Shown piece by piece: positions 15,701 through 23,566 of a stretch of 64,000 bases of DNA. The position numbers and the translations under genes were made by a program. The number at the start of each line of letters is the position of its first letter. Position 1 is the stretch's first letter. The DNA is from Mangrovimicrobium sp048323675 (lineage in GTDB: Bacteria; Pseudomonadota; Gammaproteobacteria; Pseudomonadales; Halieaceae). The stretch covers positions 320,161 through 384,160 of the forward strand of contig NZ_JBLWFK010000006.1 in NCBI RefSeq assembly GCF_048323675.1. The letters are read 5' to 3'. Under the pieces are notes generated by a model, which saw nothing but the letters and a program-made list of their open reading frames with translations, was not told the origin of the DNA and searched no databases.

Positions 15701-15861
15701 CCCAGGAACGTTTTCGCCAGGCCCTGCTGGGCGGCCAGCTGCTGCTGGTCACCGGCACCGTGGAATGCAAGGACGGCGTCATCCACGTGATTGCCGGCCG
15801 GCTGGAGGACCACACCCATGCCCTCAACGCCCTCAATATCAAATCCCGGGATTTCCACTAG
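12739..15861 (+). CDS. dnaE2: error-prone DNA polymerase DnaE2 (ImuC)
   Basis: 1040 aa, a C-family polymerase alpha of the DnaE2 translesion branch (family length 1020-1100). The N-terminal PHP-like domain begins YAELHCLSCYSFLRGASHP. The polymerase catalytic aspartates sit in PDIDVDF (D370/372/374) and VDILALG (D521). The C-terminal OB fold is at about 940-1020 (VRIAGLVTCRQRPGS...VVVWKQTQERF). The ATG at 12739 gives the family N-terminus but there is no Shine-Dalgarno and almost no room for a leader. It normally works with ImuA/ImuB in SOS mutagenesis; neither is beside it here. It follows intI by 60 bp on the same strand. Confidence 0.95.
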   Translation: MSSYAELHCLSCYSFLRGASHPHELVERAAALGYAALAITDECSLAGIVKAHVAAREVGLKLIVGSEFKLEEGLRLLALVPSRAAYSELSGLITLARRRSPKGEYRLALRDVIFHLKRCLLVLLPHGSEGEEDYCRQLARLCKDRLWLGFSHQLGNNAASRFLQVQQLSSALQVPLVACGDVRMHVAARKPLHDVFTALHHNTSIGQLGRRRLANSQGHLRPVERIASLYPPALLAESLRIAALCQFSLEELRYEYPEEVVPEGCDASSYLRQLVDAGAASRWPDGVPEAIQQRIDTELALVGELRYEYYFLTVHDIVRFARERDILCQGRGSAANSVVCYCLGITEVSPQQISLLFERFISRERDEPPDIDVDFEHQRREEVIQYIYGKYTRRRAALAATVITYRARSAVRDVGKALGLDPVFVDDLARSMAWWDRTGDLAKRFQEQGVAEHSKQAGLFYALVQQILGFPRHLSQHVGGFVITRSPISTLVPVENASMDERTVIQWDKEDIESLGLLKVDILALGMLSAIRKSLRMVHRYCPQIRSIADVPKDDQSTYRMLQQADTIGVFQIESRAQMSMLPRLKPACFYDLVIQVAIVRPGPIQGDMVHPYLRRRQGQEAVSYPSDDIRCVLESTLGVPIFQEQVIKLAMVAAGFSGGEADQLRRAIANWGRNSKLLTFEQKLTQGMIERGYDADFARRLFDQIKGFAGYGFPESHSASFALLAYVSAWLKRHHPAAFYTGLLNSQPMGFYSPSQLVQDARRHGVVVLPVDANLSEWEHQLLEHTTPTAPAAGDFPPGNHAIRLGLCLVRGLSREGALRLVEARAQAPFRQVSDLRRRAHLDKRDMEALADANALAALSGHRHQAQWQIMALEAPRPLLREEEFQGGRYFDDGIQLPAPAVAEDVFSDYRATGLNLGAHPLSLLRGQPPFDRCKRHADLAHIGNHRFVRIAGLVTCRQRPGSAAGVVFLTLEDETGNSNVVVWKQTQERFRQALLGGQLLLVTGTVECKDGVIHVIAGRLEDHTHALNALNIKSRDFH

Positions 15862-15906
15862 ACTGAGGGCAGCGGTACCCCTACGACTTTCCGAAGGAGA
15901 GACAGG

Positions 15907-16440
15907 ATGCACCCGACTATAACCGGAACACTATCCGCAATTACCCTCGCGCTACTGGCTGCCGCGCAGGCCAGCGGTGAAACCCTGGACGACAAGATCG
16001 CACGGGCCCGTTCAGCGGCGCCCGCCGCCGTCAGCGCCGACGCCACCATCATGGTGGACGGCAAGGTGGCGGTTGAAGGCAGCAACGGCTGGACCTGCAT
16101 GCCGGACACCATGCCGAACGACGGCGCCGCCATGTGCAACGATGCCGTATGGATGAAAATGATGCAGGCGATGGGCAGCAAGAGTGACTTCACCACCGAC
16201 GAGGTGGGCATTTCCTACATGCTGCAGGGCGACCCGGAGGGCCACGGTGTAAGTAACTCGGACCCCTTCCACCCGGACCCGAACAACGCCCCGGACTACG
16301 TGGAAACCGGGCCGCACCTGATGATCGTGGTGCCCAAGGCACTGCTCAAGGGCATCACCAACGACCCATCAGGCGGTGGTCCCTACGTGATGTGGGGCGA
16401 CACACCCTATGCCCATATCATGGTGCCGGTAGCGGAGTAG
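15907..16440 (+). CDS. secreted protein of unknown function
   Basis: 177 aa with a clear Sec signal peptide (MHPTITGTLSAITLALLAAAQASG, cleavage after ASG). The mature part has DKIARARSAAPAAVSADATIMV, a GSNGWTCMPD motif, a second Cys (AAMCNDAVW) that could pair with it, and a Pro/Asp-rich stretch (DPFHPDPNNAPDYVETGPH). I recognise this as a recurring uncharacterised periplasmic type but know no function. GAAGGAGAG precedes the ATG. It sits 45 bp after dnaE2 but there is no reason to link them functionally. Confidence 0.75.
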   Translation: MHPTITGTLSAITLALLAAAQASGETLDDKIARARSAAPAAVSADATIMVDGKVAVEGSNGWTCMPDTMPNDGAAMCNDAVWMKMMQAMGSKSDFTTDEVGISYMLQGDPEGHGVSNSDPFHPDPNNAPDYVETGPHLMIVVPKALLKGITNDPSGGGPYVMWGDTPYAHIMVPVAE

Positions 16441-16477
16441 TTGTTGGCGATAGCGTTGGTGTTGGTGTTGGCGCTGG

Positions 16478-16499
16478 AAAAGGCCAGGATTCCTGGCCT
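16478..16499 (-). terminator. hairpin downstream of the GNAT gene
   Basis: AGGCCAGGA (16481-16489) and TCCTGGCCT (16491-16499) form a perfect 9-bp stem; on the - strand it is followed by TTTT. A weak intrinsic terminator for the gene ending at 16566, possibly bidirectional with the secreted-protein gene ending at 16440. Confidence 0.45.
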
Positions 16500-16565
16500 C
16501 GCTGACATTGTGCCCAGCGCACTGGCACGGGCGTGGAATTCACCGCAAGTACGCGGCGGCCTGAA

Positions 16566-17051
16566 TTACAGCTCCTTAAAATAGATGAGCTCGTAGTCCC
16601 GGTAGCCCGCCTCGCGGTAAAAGTCGCCGGCGCCCGCATTGGCGGCGAGGGAGGTCACCTGCACGCTGGCAATCCCCAGAGATTGCAGGTAGGCCTCGGC
16701 CTGCGCCATCAGCGCAGCCGCCGCACCGTGCCGGCGGCTGCGCTCTTCGACGAAGAGGTCGGTGACGATTCCGTAGGTCTTGTAGCGCTCGTACAGGTGG
16801 CGGGCGCCGGGGTACTCCGAGCCCACCATTACCACCACGAAGCCGACGGGACTGCCGTCCATCTCGGCAACATACACCCGGCCACGCTGCTGCTCACAGC
16901 AATCCAGCAGGTGGTCGAAATGTTCGGCGGCAATCTCGTCGCCGGGTGGGCGGGAGTGGTGCAGCGCCCGCTCGCAATCCTGCAGGCGCGCCATCATTGC
17001 CACCACTGCCTGCCGGTGCCTTTCCCCACGGTAATCGACGACCTCCAGCAC
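16566..17051 (-). CDS. GNAT family N-acetyltransferase
   Basis: A 161-aa acetyltransferase. VAEMDGSPVGFVVV is the beta4 region, VTDLFVEERSRRHGAAAALMAQAEAYL the acetyl-CoA binding helix (R-R-x-G-x-A), and NAGAGDFYREAGYRDYE the family C-terminal motif. Substrate unknown. The membrane-protein gene upstream on the same strand ends 4 bp away, so they probably form an operon. Confidence 0.88.
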   Translation of the reverse strand: MLEVVDYRGERHRQAVVAMMARLQDCERALHHSRPPGDEIAAEHFDHLLDCCEQQRGRVYVAEMDGSPVGFVVVMVGSEYPGARHLYERYKTYGIVTDLFVEERSRRHGAAAALMAQAEAYLQSLGIASVQVTSLAANAGAGDFYREAGYRDYELIYFKEL

Positions 17052-17055
17052 CGGC

Positions 17056-17436
17056 CTACACCGCCTGCTGCTGGCCGCGGAAAAACATCACGGTCATCAG
17101 GATCATCCCCAGCAACACGGCAATCGAGGACAGGGCCAGCACCGGGTCGATACTCTCCGGCGCCACGAACATGCCGTACAGCAAAAACAGCCCGAGGGAG
17201 AGAACCAACACGCCCGCCTGGTGCAACACAAACTGCAGCGAGGACAATTTCGAGCGCACATCCCCCAGCCACAACTTGTAGCAAAGGCCGTAAACAAAAG
17301 ACACCACAAAACCCGCGAGCATGATATGCGCGTGGGTGACCAACTGCCCGTGGTTCTTGGTAGCCGCCATGTAGATGCCCAGCAGCAGGCCGGCGATGGC
17401 GTAGAACAATGCTGAAATCACATACATCCTGCTCAT
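17056..17436 (-). CDS. four-helix membrane protein with THAH motif
   Basis: 126 aa from the ATG at 17436 (MSRMYVISALFYAI). Four hydrophobic helices; the first loop holds NHGQLVTHAHIMLAGFVVSF. Paired His in a THAH/THGH setting is typical of the first helices of heme-copper oxidase subunit I and NorB-like proteins, but this protein is far too short to be an oxidase. A heme or metal role is conceivable, not shown. GAGG lies about 11 nt upstream; a TTG 9 nt earlier is an alternative start. Confidence 0.6.
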   Translation of the reverse strand: MSRMYVISALFYAIAGLLLGIYMAATKNHGQLVTHAHIMLAGFVVSFVYGLCYKLWLGDVRSKLSSLQFVLHQAGVLVLSLGLFLLYGMFVAPESIDPVLALSSIAVLLGMILMTVMFFRGQQQAV

Positions 17437-17762
<326 letters not shown>

Positions 17763-19259
17763 ATGCAAGCGCAGAGGCCTGGAACCCCCAGTGCGGCGAT
17801 CACCGCCACCATCACCCGCAACGGCGACCGGCCGCTGCATCACGTCGATGCACGCTACCTCTCATGGTCTATCGATATTTCCGTGTTCGCCGGGGGCTTC
17901 TGGTGGGAGGGCACCACCCGGGCACGCCGGGGCATCGGCACCAGCCGGCTTGCCCCGCTCTCGCTCAAGGGCAAGAAATTCAACCGGCTGGTTGCCGCGC
18001 TCGGCCCCGCCTACCTGCGCATCGGCGGCAGCGAGGCCGACAAGATTCACTATTTCGATTCCCCCCCCGGTGAGAGCAACAGCCTGGTGCTCAGCCGTGA
18101 GCAGTGGGATGCGCTGCACACGTTTTTGCAGCGCCACGACCTGAAACTGTTTTTTACCTTCAAGTACGGCCTGTTCCGCCGCCAGCAGCACGGCCGCTGG
18201 GGCGGCGGCGAAGTCGAGCAACTGCTGCAGTACTCGCGGGAGCGGGGCTACCGCATCGACGTGTTCGAACTGGGTAACGAACTGAACGCCTACTGGGCCT
18301 TCCACGGCCTGCGCGCGCAACCCGGCGCCAAAAACCTCGCCCGGGACTACCGCACCTTCAAGGTCCTGGTGCGCCGCTACTATCCCGAAGCGCGCGTTTG
18401 CGGGCCGGGCAGCGCCTTCTGGCCGCGGCTCGGGGAGACCATCCGGCCGATCAGCAACATCACCCCGAAATTCCTGCGCGAACTGGCGGGGGAGCTGGAT
18501 ATCGTCGACTGGCACTTCTACCCCTTCCAGAGCGAGCGCAGCCCGCTGCGCACCCTGCGCGCACGCCGCCGGCGCATGGTCGACCCGGCCAGTTTCGAGT
18601 ACTTCGACCGCTACAGCCGGCAGCTGGCGGACCTGCGCAACCGGCTGCAGCCGCAGGCCGATATCTGGACCGGGGAGACCGGGTCCGCACAGTGCGGCGG
18701 CCAGCCCTATCGCTCCGATCGCTGGGTCTCCGGTTTCTGGTGGGCGGACCAGCTCGGCCAGGGCGCCCGGCTGGGCCAGAAAGTGATGGTGCGGCAGGCG
18801 CTGGTGGGCGGCGATTACGGCCTCATCGACCGCCTCAGCCTGAAGCCCCGGCCCGACTACTGGGTGAGCTGGATGTGGCGGCAGATGATGGGCACGGCGG
18901 TCTACCCGGTCAGCAGTTCGCTGCCCCATATCCGCGCCTACCTGCACGGCGCCGCCAGCGGCGACGGCCTGTGCCTGTTGCTGATCAACCTCGCGGCGCA
19001 ACCGGCGGAACTGGCCCTGCAGGGCTTCGGCCCGGTCGGCCGCCGCTACACGCTGACGGCGAAATACCTGACCAGTCGCAAGCTGCGCATCAACGGGATC
19101 AAGCCGAAGTTGCGCAGCGGCGAGCTTGCGCTGGCCGACTTCCCGCCGGCCAGCGGCGCGGCGACACTGCCCGCCTACAGTATCAGCTTCTGGGAAATCC
19201 CCGGCGCGGCGCCGGGTCAGTACTCCACCAGTTCGATCTCGATTCCGTCGGGGTCGTAG
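17763..19259 (+). CDS. heparanase-like glycoside hydrolase (GH79)
   Basis: A 498-aa (beta/alpha)8 retaining glycosidase. Motif order matches GH79 heparanases/beta-glucuronidases: LRIGGSEADKIHY, acid/base Glu in FELGNELNAYWAFHG, nucleophile Glu in WTGETGSAQCGG, then VSGFWWADQLGQGARLGQKV and PDYWVSWMWRQMMG, which track the human heparanase C-terminal barrel closely, followed by a beta-sandwich. Substrate would be a uronic-acid glycoside, perhaps a glycosaminoglycan-like or algal polymer; not determinable here. No Sec signal or lipobox is visible, which is odd for a polysaccharidase. AAGGAG lies 5 nt before the ATG. Its last 43 bp overlap the convergent VOC gene. Confidence 0.85.
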   Translation: MQAQRPGTPSAAITATITRNGDRPLHHVDARYLSWSIDISVFAGGFWWEGTTRARRGIGTSRLAPLSLKGKKFNRLVAALGPAYLRIGGSEADKIHYFDSPPGESNSLVLSREQWDALHTFLQRHDLKLFFTFKYGLFRRQQHGRWGGGEVEQLLQYSRERGYRIDVFELGNELNAYWAFHGLRAQPGAKNLARDYRTFKVLVRRYYPEARVCGPGSAFWPRLGETIRPISNITPKFLRELAGELDIVDWHFYPFQSERSPLRTLRARRRRMVDPASFEYFDRYSRQLADLRNRLQPQADIWTGETGSAQCGGQPYRSDRWVSGFWWADQLGQGARLGQKVMVRQALVGGDYGLIDRLSLKPRPDYWVSWMWRQMMGTAVYPVSSSLPHIRAYLHGAASGDGLCLLLINLAAQPAELALQGFGPVGRRYTLTAKYLTSRKLRINGIKPKLRSGELALADFPPASGAATLPAYSISFWEIPGAAPGQYSTSSISIPSGS

Positions 19260-19582
19260 AAATACAGCCGGCGACCCGGGTCGTAGGATTCCTCGCCCTT
19301 GATCTCCACCCCCATGTCCCACAGCTGGGCGCGGTAGCTGTCGAGGTCGTCCACCTCGAAACCGAGGTGGTTGAAACCGACCAGCGCATAGTCTTGCGGT
19401 GCCCGGCCCGGCTCGCCGGACTCGAACAGCGACAGGTAGGTGATGTCGTCGCCGATGTGGGCGGCGCGCCGGCCGGCGCCGGTGAGCCCTTCCCAGCGCA
19501 CCTTGCCGCCGAGCAGGCGCAGGTAGAAAGCGACGCTGGCGTCGAGGTTGCTGACGGTGATGTTGGCATGTTCGATACGCAT
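19217..19582 (-). CDS. VOC/glyoxalase superfamily protein
   Basis: A 121-aa single VOC domain with two beta-alpha-beta-beta-beta modules: MRIEHANITVSNLDASVAFY at the start, HLGFEVDDLDSY at mid-length and FYDPDGIEIELVEY at the end, giving the usual His/Glu metal ligands. Likely a metal-dependent lyase, dioxygenase or binding protein; reaction unknown. GAGGAGG 8 nt upstream supports the start at 19582. It is divergent from the XRE-cupin regulator and shares the operator region, so is a likely target of that regulator. Confidence 0.85.
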   Translation of the reverse strand: MRIEHANITVSNLDASVAFYLRLLGGKVRWEGLTGAGRRAAHIGDDITYLSLFESGEPGRAPQDYALVGFNHLGFEVDDLDSYRAQLWDMGVEIKGEESYDPGRRLYFYDPDGIEIELVEY

Positions 19583-19631
19583 GGCATGTCCTCCTCTGTT
19601 TGCGTACACCGCCAGAGTACTGTGAGGCCAA

Positions 19632-19661
19632 CGATATATCGCCTAAACTGCCAATATATTG
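19632..19661. promoter_or_regulatory. two phased 10-bp palindromes, candidate operator
   Basis: CGATATATCG (19632-19641) and CAATATATTG (19652-19661) are both perfect palindromes with an ATATAT core. Their centres are exactly 20 bp apart, about two helical turns. They lie between the divergent VOC gene and the XRE-cupin gene, a natural place for a dimer-pair of that regulator to bind. Inference from position and symmetry. Confidence 0.65.
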
Positions 19662-19687
19662 ACGGAATGCTAATCCGGGAAACCACC

Positions 19688-20263
19688 ATGTCCGAACACG
19701 ACCACGTCGCCGGCTACCTCGCCGAGAATATCGCCACCCTGCGCAGGCGCCGCGAATTGAGCCAGGAAAAACTCGCGGAGCTGGCGCAGATTCCGCGCTC
19801 CACCATCACCCACATGGAATCCGGCAGCGGCAATCCCTCGCTGACCAACCTGTGCAAGCTGGCGGCGGCGCTCGGGGTCAGCATCGAAACCCTGCTATCG
19901 AGGCCGCGCAAGGCCAGCAGCCTGCTGAAGAAAGATGCCGTGCCGGTGGAAAAACGCGGCAACGGCAAGGTGCAGGTGCACAAGCTGATGCCGGACAAGG
20001 TGCGCGGTATCGAGATCGACCGCATGGTTTTTACCGCGGGCGGTTCCATGGCGGGCAAGCCCCACCTGCAGGGCACCAAGGAATACCTGGTCACCCTGGA
20101 GGGTTGCGTGTCGGTGTCGGTAGACGGGGTGACCTGGCAGGTGGAAGCCGGCGATGTGCTCGCCTTTCCCGGCGACCAGAAACACGGCTATCGCAATTCC
20201 GGCAAGGGACCCGCGCAGGCCCTGAGCATCGTCCTGCCACTGCCCTACCCGACGGGCGGCTAG
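19688..20263 (+). CDS. XRE-type transcriptional regulator with C-terminal cupin domain
   Basis: A 191-aa regulator of the HTH-XRE/cupin (PuuR-like) class. The helix-turn-helix is at about 11-65 (IATLRRRRELSQEKLAELAQIPRSTITHME...LAAALGVSIETLL). The cupin is at about 110-190, with HLQGTKEYLVTLEG and DVLAFPGDQKHGYRNSG giving a ligand or metal pocket. Family members sense small molecules. ATG at 19688; an in-frame ATG at 19667 would add seven residues. Divergent from the VOC gene with paired palindromes between, suggesting autoregulation. Confidence 0.88.
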   Translation: MSEHDHVAGYLAENIATLRRRRELSQEKLAELAQIPRSTITHMESGSGNPSLTNLCKLAAALGVSIETLLSRPRKASSLLKKDAVPVEKRGNGKVQVHKLMPDKVRGIEIDRMVFTAGGSMAGKPHLQGTKEYLVTLEGCVSVSVDGVTWQVEAGDVLAFPGDQKHGYRNSGKGPAQALSIVLPLPYPTGG

Positions 20264-20316
20264 GGCTGGAGCTCGCACAGCGAAGCCGGACCCGGCATCG
20301 CTGTGTGCCTGGTTAC

Positions 20317-21291
20317 CTACGGCGCCTGGCTGAAGAAATCCCAGATCACTTCCGCGGCGTCGAACTCGTGGCTGGTCGGCCCCAGCAGCAGCGGCAGGCT
20401 GAACGTCGGGTTGGGAACCGTGTGGCCGCCACCGATCACGCTGACCAGTTCCACCGTAGCCCGCCCCGGCGCCAGCCAGCGTTCGACTTCCACGGTGGTG
20501 CCATCTTCCGGCACGCGATCCGGCCAACGCGCGGTTTCCGGCGCACCGCCGTAACCGGCCAGTTCCGCCCAGTAGCGGCCGGTCTCCTGCATAGAGCGCA
20601 CCGGGCCGCGGCTGTCGTCGCCGAGGATTTCCACCATGCCGCCGTTGTAGGGGTTCACCGGGTCCTCCGTGCCGTTGATCACCATGACCGATACCGCCTC
20701 GCCGGATTCCGCGCAACCGAGGTTCTCTGCCCTGGGCAGGTTGGCGGCCATGGGCGCGATACCGCGCACCAGGTCCGGCGCCTCCAGGGCCAGGCGGAAG
20801 GCCATGTGGCCGCCATTGGACAGGCCGGTGGCATACACCCGTTGCGGGTCTGCGCCGAAACGCTGCTCCAGTTCCGCCGCCAGTTGGCGCAGGAAGCCCA
20901 CGTCGTCGATGTTTTCCCGGTTGGCGGCATAGCTGGCGCTGGCCCGGCAGTCGTTCCAGTGCCCCTGGTAACCGTCCGGATACACCGCGATGTAGCCGGC
21001 GCGCTCGGCTTCCACGTCAAAGCTGTAGAAACTCATGACGCGCATATCGTTCCCGCTGCCCTGGGAACCGTGCAGCACGAAGACCACGGGCGGATGGGTG
21101 CCCAGCGATGACGGCACATAGGCCCGCCAGGTGCGCTGCTTGCCCGCGTGCTCGATAGCCCCGACCTCCATCTGCCCGGCCAGTGCGGGCGGATCGATCA
21201 CGTCGTAACGCAGGAACCACCAGCCGAGCAGGGAGATGCTGATCAGCGCCAGCACGAAGACCAGCGCAAGGAGTTTCAGGATTCGGGACAT
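20317..21291 (-). CDS. membrane-anchored polyhydroxybutyrate depolymerase/feruloyl-esterase-like hydrolase
   Basis: A 324-aa alpha/beta hydrolase of the LpqC/PHB-depolymerase family. One N-terminal membrane helix (LLALVFVLALISISLLGWWFL) tethers it with the catalytic domain outside the cytoplasm. Seen: oxyanion loop VFVLHGSQGSGND, nucleophile elbow GLSNGG, Asp in NGTEDPVNPYNGG and His in GGGHTVPNP. Cys pairs (NDCRAS, NLGCAES) suggest a disulfide. Actual ester unknown. It lies just downstream of the polysaccharide operon on the same strand, with a 31-bp gap to it. Confidence 0.85.
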   Translation of the reverse strand: MSRILKLLALVFVLALISISLLGWWFLRYDVIDPPALAGQMEVGAIEHAGKQRTWRAYVPSSLGTHPPVVFVLHGSQGSGNDMRVMSFYSFDVEAERAGYIAVYPDGYQGHWNDCRASASYAANRENIDDVGFLRQLAAELEQRFGADPQRVYATGLSNGGHMAFRLALEAPDLVRGIAPMAANLPRAENLGCAESGEAVSVMVINGTEDPVNPYNGGMVEILGDDSRGPVRSMQETGRYWAELAGYGGAPETARWPDRVPEDGTTVEVERWLAPGRATVELVSVIGGGHTVPNPTFSLPLLLGPTSHEFDAAEVIWDFFSQAP

Positions 21292-21322
21292 AGTTGTTGT
21301 TCTCCCGGGCAGGCCGCCCGTT

Positions 21323-22219
21323 TCACTTCAGTTTTCCGTACAGGTCGTACTCGGTAAATACCGCCTGGAGTTTACTGTCGTTACCGGAATCGCGCTGCCA
21401 GTTGCCGTGCTTGAGCGACCCGGCCTGCGAGCCTTCGATGGTGAGAAAGCGCTCCTTCCAGTCGCGCGGATCGTCCAGCCGGGCGCACAGCACACCGTTT
21501 TTCAGGCTCATCGCTTTCAGCCAGATGTCATCGGCACCGGGGCTCAGGCGCATGAACTGGTCGCGGTTCAAAACCTCGGCAGCCAGGGCGCCGGGAAAAT
21601 ACAGCACGCCGCAGACGCCGGTGGGAAACACCAGCGCGGATGGCGCGCCCCCGGCAGGGTTGGTCTGCCAGGACTGGTAGGGGGTCGGCCGCCCCTGCCG
21701 GTCGAGCGCCATGGTGTGGGCGCGGTGGGCATGGATGCAGTCGGGCCGCGCCAGCCACGCTTGGTACAGTTCTTCCACCATGTCCGGCGGATAGAGCATG
21801 TCGTCGTCCACGGTGACAATCAGGCTCCGCGGGCAACTCTCCAGGGCGTGGATGATCTTCTGGTAGGCGCCGATGTTTTCATCGCGAATCTCGATTTCCA
21901 GGCCCCTGGCCTGCTGCCGCTGCAGCAGCGCCGGGATGCCCCCGGCGGGAATATCCCCGGGGGACAGCCAGAGCACGATCCGGTCCGGAGGCAGGGACTG
22001 CTGCAGCAGGCTTTCGATCACCAGGTAGAGGTCGCGCATGCGCGGGGCATAGGAGGTCAGCGACACCACGATCTCGTGCCTGGCGTCGTTGCCGACACCG
22101 ACCCGTGTGCTGGACAGCGCCTGCTGCTGCAACAGCGCGCTGTGCACCATCGACTTCAACTTGCGATTGTTGTTGCGGTCGTGCTGCTTCAGGCGGCGCT
22201 TGGCGAAGTAACTGATCAT
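21323..22219 (-). CDS. glycosyltransferase (GT-A, family 2-like)
   Basis: 298 aa. After a basic N-terminus (FAKRRLKQHDRNNNRKLKS), an EIVVSLTSYAPRM start of the nucleotide-binding fold leads to the DxD-type motif TVDDDMLYPPDMVEELYQAW, and a later GADDIWLKAMSLKNG could supply the acceptor-side acid. No membrane helix, so cytosolic or peripheral. It is the last gene of a run of seven on this strand with tiny gaps or overlaps (3 bp after the O-antigen ligase-like gene). Sugar and acceptor unknown. Confidence 0.75.
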   Translation of the reverse strand: MISYFAKRRLKQHDRNNNRKLKSMVHSALLQQQALSSTRVGVGNDARHEIVVSLTSYAPRMRDLYLVIESLLQQSLPPDRIVLWLSPGDIPAGGIPALLQRQQARGLEIEIRDENIGAYQKIIHALESCPRSLIVTVDDDMLYPPDMVEELYQAWLARPDCIHAHRAHTMALDRQGRPTPYQSWQTNPAGGAPSALVFPTGVCGVLYFPGALAAEVLNRDQFMRLSPGADDIWLKAMSLKNGVLCARLDDPRDWKERFLTIEGSQAGSLKHGNWQRDSGNDSKLQAVFTEYDLYGKLK

Positions 22220-22222
22220 TCC

Positions 22223-23566
22223 CTATTCCTGCGTCCGGTTCGCGGGTCCTGCAGTATACGCGCCAGGCGACCCGCGCAGGGTGAGCGCGAGCTGGCCGCC
22301 GGCGACCAGGCTGAAAACGTAAATACCCGTCTGGTAGTACATGTAAGATTCAAACATATTTACCACCAGCCAGTAGCACCCGAAGGCCAGCCAGAACCAG
22401 AAAAAATCCCCGTCGAGGGCGCCGCTGCGACGGGCCTCGCGCACGCAGCGGGTGACATATGCGAGCAAGGCGACGAATATCGCCAGGCCAGCCAGGCCAA
22501 AGTTGACCAGGGTCCCGAGGTAGCTGTTGTGCAGGTGGCGGAAGCGCTCGTGCTCCGCCTTGCTCAAGCCGGGCGTCGCCCGCACCACCTCGCCGCGGCC
22601 ATTGCCGCCCCAGCCAAACAGCGGCCGCTGGACGATCCAGTCGACGGCCTCGCGCCAGGTGTACAACCGCACCCGGATACTTTCGGTCTCCGTCGAGTCC
22701 GCATTCTGCAGCTGTACGTCGGGCTGCAGGGCCGACAGGTCACCGACCCGCTGGGCGACGATACCGCTGCCTAGCACCAGCAACACCAGGAGGGCGGCCG
22801 CCAGCCCCAGCCGGGTGCGCCAGCCCAGCGCCAGCAGACGCGCCAGGTAGCTGCGCCGGCGCTGGGTGCCGATGACACAGGCGAACAGGAGGCTGGTGAG
22901 GAGCAGCGCCAGCAGCAGCGCCACCCAGATGGCCCGGGTCTGGGCGATGATCACGAACAGCGCCGTCACCAGCAGCGCCAGCAGGTACAGCGGGCGCGTC
23001 CAGCGCCTGCCGGCGCTGGCGGAAAAGCGCCAGTAGCGCGGCAGGAAGGCGGCCAATCCCAGCACCGCCACCCCGAACAGCATGCCGGTGTGCTGGGAAT
23101 TGACCAGGCCGAATTCGATGCGGCTGCCACGCAGGCCGTTGCGGATTTCCTGCCAACCCTCACCGCAGAGCCACGGCGCCAGCAGCAGCACGGCGAGGCC
23201 GCAGCCCCAGAGGCCAAACACCCCGCGCGGGCTGGCGGGCGCGAACATCGCCACCGGAATGAGAAAGAACCAGGCGGCGAGGCGCTCGACCTTGGGGGAG
23301 CTTTCGGCAATCTCCGGCGACAGCCACAGGCACATCACCCAGCTCACCAGCTGGGTCAGAACCGCCAGGAAAAACAGCCGGGTGACAAAGGTGTAGCGCA
23401 GGGGATGGCGGAACCAGGCGATAGCCACGGCCGCCATCAGTACCATCAGCTGGCCGGCGTAGTCCGCCGGTTTGTCGGTGAACAGCCGGGTCAGGGTGTA
23501 GGCGAGCAGTAACAGCTGTCCAGAGCGGAAAAACCACGTGGGCAGGCGGGTGGCCTCATCGCGCAC
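22223..23566 (-). CDS. O-antigen ligase / polymerase family membrane protein
   Basis: 447 aa with about 11 membrane helices. The large periplasmic loop contains RPLFGWGGNGRGE and the His of RFRHLHNSYLGTLVNFG, matching the Wzy_C/WaaL signature (GxGxG and HN). It joins O-antigen to lipid A-core or polymerises repeats; sequence alone does not say which. The start is GTG at 23566, inside the end of the YrbL-like gene (11-nt overlap), with GGAGGAGG 6 nt upstream. The frame remains open further upstream but in the wrong strand composition. Confidence 0.85.
   Translation of the reverse strand: MRDEATRLPTWFFRSGQLLLLAYTLTRLFTDKPADYAGQLMVLMAAVAIAWFRHPLRYTFVTRLFFLAVLTQLVSWVMCLWLSPEIAESSPKVERLAAWFFLIPVAMFAPASPRGVFGLWGCGLAVLLLAPWLCGEGWQEIRNGLRGSRIEFGLVNSQHTGMLFGVAVLGLAAFLPRYWRFSASAGRRWTRPLYLLALLVTALFVIIAQTRAIWVALLLALLLTSLLFACVIGTQRRRSYLARLLALGWRTRLGLAAALLVLLVLGSGIVAQRVGDLSALQPDVQLQNADSTETESIRVRLYTWREAVDWIVQRPLFGWGGNGRGEVVRATPGLSKAEHERFRHLHNSYLGTLVNFGLAGLAIFVALLAYVTRCVREARRSGALDGDFFWFWLAFGCYWLVVNMFESYMYYQTGIYVFSLVAGGQLALTLRGSPGAYTAGPANRTQE

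Noticed and set aside
17056..17436. Assigning cytochrome oxidase subunit I
   Set aside because: The THAH motif alone in a 126-aa protein lacks the other heme and copper ligands.
18398..19687. Long + strand open frame leading into the XRE-cupin regulator
   Set aside because: Out-of-frame shadow of the GH79 gene; the regulator starts at 19688 with its HTH a few residues in.
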